Below are positions 57,331-64,000 of a DNA stretch of 64,000 nt, in pieces. Every line of letters begins with the position of its first letter. Within the stretch, counting starts at the first letter, position 1. Position numbers and translations under genes: made by a program. The stretch covers positions 40,416,723 through 40,480,722 of the forward strand of contig OU342634.1 in NCBI GenBank assembly GCA_910589415.1, given 5' to 3'. The notes beneath the pieces are model-generated. The model worked only from the letters and a program-made list of their open reading frames with translations, was not told the DNA's origin and did not search any database. Source of the DNA: Malachius bipustulatus. Taxonomy: Eukaryota; Arthropoda; Insecta; Coleoptera; Melyridae.

Positions 57331-58291
57331 ATTTAGTTGGAATTTTTCTTTTAAATCCTGTTTTGCCACTGCTAATAAATTCTACAATTCGTCTAGAGTC
57401 TCTAAAAGAAATATTTGAAAAACCTTCTGGTAAAATCCTCTGTATGATATATCACATTCAAGTTTTTTTGCAATTTTCAATATAAGCCATATGATTTTAT
57501 TGAGAATATTCTATGAGAAATTGAAATCTACCTATATGTACCATTCATTTTCACCAGAAGTGTTCTTTCTTGAATTGGATGTTTTTCCTATAGGTTTTTA
57601 AGATCTTGAAACTGCTTTCGAATTGCTTTAGCAGAGTTCCTGTATCTTATCACCTTTCAATGACAGTGAAGGTTTTTTGTTGTGTCCATTTACTCAATTT
57701 TGTCATCCAAAATCTTTTTTGGAATTTTGCATAGTCACTTGACCACATTCTATAAGTACAATAAAATATCTTATTTTTCAGCTTACGAAGGGGTTTAGTA
57801 TTGCAGAGCCTCAATAAATCTAATAATATCAAAATTATAATAATTATAGAATATTTTACCATTTAACACCCTGTATTTAGACACTATTACAAAATTACGT
57901 TATTTCATAATTTTTATAATCAACTTTTCACTTTTTCATCCCTTAAAAACCATCCCTTATCATCACACATTAAATTTTTCTATAGTTTTCCAAGTTATAG
58001 TTAAATGATTTAATAAAGGTATAAAAAATTAGGACCCATTTCTCACGAAAAAAACATTTTTCCGAAAGAAACGAAAATCCCTACACTCGATTTCGTTTAC
58101 ATAGATCTGGACATCCATCTGGAAGATTCTATCAATCCATCTTCAAGAACTAAATTAGCTCAATTCTTTCCATGACATTTTTGATGTGACAGTACCTACA
58201 TAGAAATACGTACATGCACCATTAAGTAGACCTCAGACATAACAAAACTTCAATACCCTCTTTTTTAGTCTTAGTCCCCGTCCTACTTGTG
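57331..58291 (-). other. Downstream of the Vsx stop: probable 3' UTR and intergenic DNA
   Basis: AT-rich with no coding signal. The Vsx transcript should end somewhere here, but I could not identify a convincing polyadenylation signal on the minus strand. Confidence 0.4.
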
Positions 58292-58576
58292 TCAGAACAT
58301 GGTCTGCTGGTCCTGGTGGTGGTGGAGACTGTTGGCGTTGGCGTCGCAGGCCTGTGGTGTTCCAGACGACGGCCTAGCTTGCATCAGGAGACCATGTCCG
58401 AGGAGTTTTGCGCTGTGTTCCTGGGCTTTGGCGCGTAGGCAGGCTATGGAGTTGTTGCGGAACGCTTCCGGATCGTCGGGATAGGCCTGCTGCTGCGACA
58501 GCTGCTGTTGTTGCGATCCTGGTTGCTCGCTTTCAGATTTTAGCGGGAGGGATGGTTGTTGTGTCTGGGGTGGTTG
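58292..58576 (-). CDS. Vsx: Vsx/Chx10 homeobox gene, last exon (OAR domain)
   Basis: Vsx proteins are paired-class homeodomain transcription factors of the nucleus, acting in visual-system and interneuron development. This exon encodes 94 residues and a stop (TGA at 58294-58292). It follows a good acceptor (TTTTTTTACAG/CAA, exon start 58576, phase 0). The start is glutamine- and proline-rich. Then comes AYPDDPEAFR and the OAR domain NNSIACLRAKAQEHSAKLL at about residues 44-62, closest to my memory of Vsx/CEH-10 OAR sequences (the RAKAQEH motif) rather than the RLKAKEH of Rx, Alx or Pitx. A His/Gln-rich tail ends in QTMF. Codon use is far more GC-rich than the surroundings, as expected for a constrained exon. 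The upstream exon joins in phase. Confidence 0.85.
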   Translation of the reverse strand, partial: QPPQTQQPSLPLKSESEQPGSQQQQLSQQQAYPDDPEAFRNNSIACLRAKAQEHSAKLLGHGLLMQARPSSGTPQACDANANSLHHHQDQQTMF

Positions 58577-58734
58577 CTGTAAAAAAATATATTTTTTTTA
58601 GTTAGAAGCGGTTCGTCTATGTGATGTCCAAAGTATGTGCGTGTCCTTTTTATTCGAAGCTCGATTTTTTGCTAGCCCCTTTCTAGTGTTAGTGTAATTA
58701 ACCATTCTCAAAGGGGAAGGAAGTAACTACTGAC
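58577..58734 (-). other. Vsx: Vsx intron (158 bp)
   Basis: Donor CACCAG/GTCAGT at 58735/58734 and acceptor TTTTACAG ending at 58577. There is a poly-pyrimidine tract before the acceptor. The intron is AT-rich against GC-rich exons. Confidence 0.8.
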
Positions 58735-58865
58735 CTGGTGCTGTGCGGAACTGCCGCTGGTGTCGCTGGCTTCTGTCCGCATGGAGGTGGTTTCCTCGTG
58801 GTCGCTATTGGTATTGCAGTCGTCCTTCAGGTGCTCGGCCGCTTCCAGGGATTTCCTGTGCATCC
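58735..58865 (-). CDS. Vsx: Vsx/Chx10 homeobox gene, penultimate exon (end of CVC domain)
   Basis: A 131-bp exon beginning after acceptor CTCTGTTGCAG/GG (exon start 58865) and ending at the donor CACCAG/GTCAGT. The first two bases complete a codon, predicted Gly, from the exon before. The first residues MHRKSLEAAEHLKDD match the end of the CVC domain that follows the homeodomain in Vsx1/Vsx2/CEH-10 proteins (typically LLGMHKKSLEAA). After it comes a Ser/Thr/Glu-rich linker (HEETTSM; EASDTSGSSAQHQ). The homeodomain and the main CVC part are not in the window, so the gene must extend to the right past 64000 or through a long intron. A plus-strand frame across this region is only the reverse of this exon. 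Confidence 0.85.
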
Positions 58866-59630
58866 CTGCAACAGAGGGCGGGGCTGTAGCCAGACGCGGC
58901 CGGACGCGATGCAAAGGTCATGAATGTGTGGATATGCTTATACATACTCAGATCAGGCTAATTCCAAAAAAATTGTCTTTGTAAGCCTCTAAAGGGTATT
59001 TAAAATTTTGCAGTTAACATGTATCCCATACCAGTAAAGTGACTCGTTTTATGTCATCCCGAAATAAATAGTTTAATTTGACTCCCCTAAAGAGACTTTC
59101 AGCAAAATGAGACAGAAGTAGGAATATCTGGGTGTAGACGGTCTTTTTTCTCTCGAAACCAAAAATAACCCCGATATAACGACCCAAATAATGGGAGTAT
59201 AATTTTTTTGAGGGCGCTCCTTCCAAAATCGTGTTTTTCTCCTTCGCAAGTGTGGGCAAGTACATACCTCAAAAATGTACCCCGAAAACCAAACCGCAAA
59301 ATGGGGTGTGTTTTTACGAAATATCTAAATAACAAAAAACCGTTGCGGATTTCGGGATATGGTTCACGGCATTAGAAAGAGGATAAAAAAATTAAAAAAG
59401 ATACTTTAGACCACCCCTCTATCTAACATAGTTTCTCCAGAAATGCTTTACGTTTTTTGAGAAATTTTTTTTCAGAAAACTGATTTGTGAGGTTTCTAGG
59501 GTTGATATAATCCTATACACTTTTTTGACCAAATTCAACCTGTTAAAAACTGAAGGAAAAAACTTATGAAAACTCATGTAGATAGTTGAAGGGAGTGATT
59601 AAATAAATAATATGGAAACGAATAGAAATT
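58866..59630 (-). other. Vsx intron or intergenic DNA, no exon recognised
   Basis: By position this would be the intron upstream of the penultimate Vsx exon. No homeodomain exon (WFQNRRAK-type) was seen on the minus strand from here to 64000. Confidence 0.5.
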
Positions 59631-59631
59631 T

Positions 59632-59900
59632 TGCAGTAGAGTCCCGATAATCCGAACCCTCGCTGATCCGAATATTCTCGTAGTTCAGAATTGCCTCGAT
59701 AGAATGGACCTTTTCCCCGAATTCGCTTTTTTCTATCTCCTCGAAGTACTAATTAAATTTCGTTCAGCCACTTCAGCCTGCTAAAGCTAAAACTAAGCTG
59801 CACATATTCGGACTAGCAAAGTACAGGCTAGTCCGAATATTTGCTACTACGAACAACAATGTGCCGGATATAATTCGGATTGGCGAGAAAATACTATATT
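59632..59900. mobile_element. Pogo/Tigger-like MITE, tentative
   Basis: The left end CAGTAGAGTCCCGATAATCC followed by GAACCC resembles pogo/Tigger termini. CCGGATATAATTCGGATTGG followed by CGAGAAAATACTA near 59871-59903 looks like the degraded mirrored end. A perfect 14-bp hairpin, ATATTCGGACTAGC (59804-59817) and its complement (59827-59840), lies near the right end. No transposase frame is present. Confidence 0.4.
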
Positions 59901-60150
59901 TTAATGTATGGTTTAGCAGTGAGGTAAAAATGAAATTTTTGTACTTTAAGGGTTTTGGGGGGTTTCCTTCAAAAGTAGCTGGAGTCAAAACGAGTAAGTG
60001 GCATTTTTCAATGCCTTTATTTTGACGAAATTGTGGCACTTTTATGCTAGAGATCATTAGAGAGAGCATTAGGGGTGTAAATAAAAGCGTAGGTACAAGA
60101 AAAATAATAATTACTGTTCTGCTATGAGAGAAAAACTATGAGAGATAGAT
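59901..60150. other. AT-rich sequence, no gene seen
   Basis: The 98-codon minus frame at 59773-60069 overlaps the MITE and has no family match. Confidence 0.4.
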
Positions 60151-60199
60151 AGATGGTCGGGAGAATCTTTTTTGTAGATCTAATGATGTTCTCTAGTAT

Positions 60200-60395
60200 T
60201 CAGAAATTACTACGGTTTTTGAGATATTTGGCAAAAACTAATTTTGGGCCACATTTCAAAATTTTTAGACCACTTGACCCAGCACTTGTGAAGGGAAAAA
60301 CCTGGTTTTTGAATGAAAAACCTCAAAAAATATACTCTCCCTATTTTGGCCTTTCAGCGAGGGTTTAGGGCCTCGGATGTTCCACACCCGGACTA
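60200..60395 (+). repeat. Dispersed repeat shared with 45800-46010
   Basis: Shares ACGGTTTTTGAGATATTTGG followed by CAAAAA, a GGGCCACATTT block and CACCCGGACTATAAATAAAT with the 45800 copy; strongly diverged. Confidence 0.45.
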
Positions 60396-61840
60396 TAAAT
60401 AAATAAAAAGATCGGTAAAAGGCCATATTTCTTGATTCAAGTTTCGTTTTTCTGCTGCATCACTTATTGCCTAGATAAATTTAGCAAACAGTTGGAATTT
60501 TTTTCTCTTTAGAAAAAATTTTCTTGTTCCCGTTTTCATCATTTTGTTAATGGATAGTTTTAATTTTTTACTGTCAAAAATAAGCATTTAGGGGCCTAAA
60601 TAGATTATAGTATTACTCGGAATCTTCCTTATTGTTGGCAGTTCTTCACAAAAAAATCCAACAGATGCTGAATTTTCAATTTTTATCTTCGATTTTTTTT
60701 TGGAATTCCTTATTTAGTTTTTTCACCTTAGACATTGGTGTCAGCAGGAAACATTCATGGGTAAAAATTATCTAATTTACCCGCAAGGAATGATAATATT
60801 CAATGGGTTTATTAGATCTTCAGAATTTCCCTGTGTTGGTCATTTTGCTAGAGCGAGGTCGCATTATCCGGTACAATGACCTTAATAATATTTTAGACAG
60901 ATTTATAGGTAAAAGCCATCTGACTAGTTATTTTAATTGGCTAGGTAAGTACCTATTTTTATATATAAAAAAGCAGAAGGCTTTCTACAATTATTTTTCA
61001 TTTCGAAGCAATTTTTGAGAGTGTTAGAGAATAGAAGCATCCCTTTCTGTAAAACATTACATAAAATTATCCTTTTACAAAGCATAAATTACTCTCAGAG
61101 AGACAAAGGAATTGGAACGTCATTTCTATTACAGTCGGAACATATATTCATGGTTGTGTGAAAGAAAGCGTGGAGTCTGCGTTATTAGTAAAGTGTAAAG
61201 TAGTAGTGCATGTAAGGATGGGTGGGCAATAAAGCTTTGCGGTTTGGTTGCAAAATGCACATTTACCATTTACCAGTAAGTGGAACAAACGTTTTCCATA
61301 TTTATAAAGGCATCAGGCTCAGGCATGGTTGGACAGTTTTCCCATTCTGTCATGTTTCATGTTATTTGCCTTTGCTCTAGTCCTAGAGTCTATTATAGCA
61401 TTTATAGCGTGTTAAATTTAAGCGCCAGCGTTGTCAGATGGTTACCCCAAAAAATCACTACAATCACAGTGAAGTGATTAATCTGAGGACCAATATTCAG
61501 AGACCCACCTGAGGGTAATCGACAGCTAGTAAAATATCTCGGGGAACCTGGTGCATGTTTTTGGGACCAAAAAAGAAACAACAGGATAAAATATTGCGGG
61601 TTCTTCAGATTAACCCTTATCAATAGATAATAATCTTCATGTACAGGAGTTCTGGCTAGTAGCCAGTTGTTGTAGGTGTAAGAGCATCCAGAGAGGGACT
61701 TTACAGTATTTTGAAATATCACAAGGATGGCCTGTATTCTGTTTTGCAGGATTCGGTGCATCCCGGAAAGTCTGGTATACACTCAACAAGATCAGAACAA
61801 CTGCGGCAGATGCGTTAACTCGCAAATAAATGACCATCTC
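60396..61840. other. Mostly AT-rich sequence, no gene recognised
   Basis: The 126-codon minus frame at 61402-61782 and smaller ones overlap each other in several frames and show no domain. The part from 61500 may belong to the LINE tail described next. Confidence 0.4.
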
Positions 61841-61842
61841 AT

Positions 61843-61985
61843 AAATGCGACTGCGGTGCTAAAAATCAAACCGTCAAACTCATGATAGAAGAGCTTTTCC
61901 CGGTGACCCAGACGTCTGGAGTGTCTAAATTTTTCAACGCTTTCCTTTATGTTTCCACATGACGACCAGAACTTGACAAGTCTGG
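61843..61985 (+). pseudogene. LINE C-terminal remnant (Cys-rich motif)
   Basis: The plus-strand reading KCDCGAKNQTVKLMIEEL resembles the C-terminal CxCG...QT.xH.. motif that ends many non-LTR retrotransposon polyproteins, here with the histidine changed to Leu. It is followed by FFNAFLYVSTWRPELDKS, with a frame break. No polymerase is left. The call depends on a short motif. Confidence 0.35.
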
Positions 61986-62048
61986 TCATTGGTCATTGTT
62001 AGGTCTCTCTCTCATTTTTTTTTATCGTCGAGAATTTTATTTTGAATA

Positions 62049-62050
<2 letters not shown>

Positions 62051-62095
<45 letters not shown>
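62051..62095. repeat. (GA)n microsatellite within an inverted repeat
   Basis: About 21 GA units. On both sides GGTCATTGGTCATTG (61983-61998) and CAATGACCAG (62105-62114) are complementary, and TCTCTCTCTC near 62004 pairs with the GA run, so the locus can fold back. Confidence 0.85.
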
Positions 62096-62096
<1 letters not shown>

Positions 62097-62450
62097 CATC
62101 CTTGACCAATGACCAGATTTCTGGTCATCTTGTGAAAACCATCACGAAATGCGATTTAAGATTTAGATACGCTCCTCACAGGACACATGGTTTTCTAATG
62201 GCGACCAAGGATACATCCAAAAATTCATTAAAAAATTCTATACGTGAAGATTACCAAGGGAAAGTCACATCGAAAATATGAATTTATGTGCAAACTGTCC
62301 AAATTACTCCAAATTCGGTACTTGTAGTCACCGAAATGTTATCTTTTAACAATAACCCTCTTTATCCTTTAACCTTAATCCTGTTTAGATCTGGAGACTC
62401 GGTTAAAATTGGAGACTCGGATACGGACTCGGTTAAATTGGGGCAAAGTT
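62096..62450. other. AT-rich sequence with GGAGACTCGG repeats
   Basis: GGAGACTCGGTTAAAATT, GGAGACTCGG and GGACTCGGTTAAATTG follow one another near 62393-62440. No gene. Confidence 0.4.
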
Positions 62451-62451
62451 G

Positions 62452-62963
62452 GTAAATTTTACGCTTAATAAGAATCTGAAAAAAAATTCAGGATCATTTC
62501 AGTCGTTGCTGAAATATCTTGTAAAAATTGAAAAATTAAATTTTCTTATTTTGATCATATTTTTTATTACCGCAAATTTATTATTTTTTGCCGGTTGACA
62601 TAAGTGGTCAAAAGCTATCCATTCGACATTATAAAAATTTACAAAGCCGACTAGATCCCAGTGTATTCATAACATAGCCAACTTTTGTATTTTTTCATAC
62701 AATTTACGTCATATGAAGTCATATTACTTGCCATATGGTTTCTTAATTTTAATTGGGATCTAGTCGACTTTTAAAATTTTTGTAATGTCGAATTATTTGA
62801 CGACTTATGTCAACCTGCAAAAAATAATTTATTAATTTTAAATAATAAAAAAAGATATCTTCAAAATAAGAAATTTTGATCTTTCAGTTTTTCAGGATAT
62901 TTCAGCAACGACTGAAAATATCCTGAATTTTTTTTCAGATTCGTATTGAGCATAAAATTTAGC
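62452..62963. mobile_element. GACTAGATCC foldback family, palindromic copy
   Basis: The arms are mirrored: TAAATTTTACGCTTAATAAG at the left with GAGCATAAAATTTAG at the right, and ATCATTTCAGTCGTTGCTGA followed by AATAT with GGATATTTCAGCAACGACTG. CCGACTAGATCCCAGTG and the mirrored GGATCTAGTCG are in the middle. A GACACCCTGTATATA end lies just outside at about 63001. The 76-codon minus frame is a by-product. Confidence 0.7.
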
Positions 62964-64000
62964 AAATAGTTTCCGAGGTTCCAATGAGTAGCTCTAATTT
63001 GACACCCTGTATATAAAAAAATAGATTTTTTCACTTTCTGATTGAAAATATTTGAAATTTTAATTTGAATGATGATGAACCTACCGATCAACTAATGTCT
63101 CGAAGAAAATATTATTTTCACACAATCAGGCAACCCCGTTTCATGCTGATCCCTCCAGGATATCACCGAGCAGTCTTTAACTGCACAGTGGCGCCTTGAT
63201 GCGACAAATTTGTGAAGTTTCGAGGTGTTGCGGGTTACGGCTCGCGGCATCGTTCATCGTTCGTAGCGTTTAGCGTTAGCGTCAGCGTTCGTAGGTAGTT
63301 TCGTTCGTAGCATTCTCCCTCTCTTGAATAATTTTAATTATTATACAATACACGAGTAGATGTCTTACCTACACTAAGTTCTCTTTATATCTACATAATA
63401 TTACAATCCTTTATTTCTTAGTCTTATTTTTTTGAATTTACAAGTGCACTTACATCAATTAAGGTTTTCATTAATTGAATAACTCGATTTGATGCCTGGA
63501 AATAAAAAGGAGTTCGATTTCTTCTGACTGGAAACTAGCCATTAGTAATTTAATTGACTACTGCGTGACGTCATGAAAATGATGAGTTCAAACGAGTTCA
63601 TGGTCAGATTTATGTTACCTAAGTACTATCATTTTAAAGAAAAGCATTAATTTTAGATTAGAATTGATTAGACAGAATAATTCTTTCTTGATTTAGATAC
63701 CTACCTACCTAAGAAAGAGGGAAAGTACCTAGTTTCTAAATCAATGCTACTATAGGAATTCAGGGGATGATTTAATTACCTAATAAGGAATGACGCAGAT
63801 GTTATACTTAATTAAACTTACCAAGGAGGTTTTTAAGATTAATTAACTTTCAATAACTAAACTATACCATGAGGGTAGAAAAGGCTTCAGGGCTACCAAA
63901 GAAGCAAGAAAAAATTTTCAAATTGGACGGTCATTCAATCGTATTTCAAAAATAAAAACTATTGTGAATTTCTTAGTATATTAGGTACTGCATTTTTCCT
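62964..64000. other. Mostly AT-rich sequence; short CpG-rich YAGCG cluster
   Basis: From 63230 to 63310 GTTCGTAGCGTTTAGCGTTA followed by GCGTCAGCGTTCGTAGG forms a run of YAGCG and CGTTCGTAG units, unusual for this DNA. No coding exon was recognised. By position this may still be Vsx intron or its regulatory DNA. Confidence 0.4.

Noticed and set aside
58287..58605. Plus-strand frames over 58287-58605 and 58738-58984
   Set aside because: They are reverse-strand shadows of the Vsx exons; splice sites, phase and domain similarity all support the minus strand.
61402..61782. 126-codon minus-strand gene
   Set aside because: Competing frames overlap it and no family features are seen; more likely transposon-derived or chance.

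Overview
The window looks like nuclear DNA from an AT-rich arthropod genome. An insect is most likely, possibly a sternorrhynchan hemipteran such as an aphid, scale or mealybug. The reasons are the intron-split animal homeobox gene, the TACCTACC-type simple repeats, several non-LTR retrotransposon clades, IS630/Tc1/mariner and hAT-type DNA elements, and many TA-flanked palindromes ending in CAGGGTGT. No bacterial-style operon, rRNA, convincing tRNA or CRISPR array was seen. The species call is inference.

Only one host gene can be named with confidence. On the minus strand, 58292-58865 carries the last two coding exons of a Vsx/Chx10 visual-system homeobox gene: the end of the CVC domain and the OAR domain, with consensus splice sites. 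The homeodomain exons must lie beyond the right edge. Further possible host signals are a TATA box with a non-coding first exon at about 24180-24430 on the plus strand, and CpG-richer patches with minus-strand splice-donor-like sites near 7600, 28596 and 28785.

Most of the rest is repeats. 1-2355: two hAT-like elements facing each other, one interrupted by a palindromic TA-flanked MITE. 2990-6400: dispersed repeats, a diverged copy of a repeat here called R640, and a palindromic MITE. 6400-13385: mostly unique AT-rich DNA with one small palindrome of short internal repeats. 13388-15880: a 732-bp near-perfect palindrome, then a tandem pair of R640. 17400-23460: long inverted repeats enclosing a decayed gene with a PIN-like part and a Tesmin/CXC cysteine cluster, plus a second R640 pair. 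24180-30330: putative promoter, R640 fragment, one palindrome, unique DNA. 30335-33420: a foldback repeat interrupted by a well-preserved LINE. 34130-35715: RTE-type LINE remnant. 36580-39722: purine-rich repeat, dispersed repeat, and a broken mariner-like transposon with long inverted termini. 40278-44660: palindrome, then an R640 pair split by a second LINE with an (AAAT)n tail. 46358-47996: hairpin and an internally deleted LINE. 49494-50181: an element carrying a hammerhead ribozyme. 50762-54701: two more foldbacks. 55000-57330: short-repeat cluster and a dispersed repeat. 58290-58865: Vsx exons. 59630-63000: pogo-like MITE, LINE tail and foldback.

The most interesting observation is the hammerhead ribozyme at 49983-50046. 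All core nucleotides are present, stem III is very short (a feature of Penelope-like elements and retrozymes), and stem I is extended by 14 further pairs. It sits in a short non-coding element with terminal direct repeats and a target-site-like duplication, consistent with a non-autonomous, circRNA-forming retroelement. Second are the large number of near-perfect palindromes and the repeated occurrence of R640 as tandem pairs.
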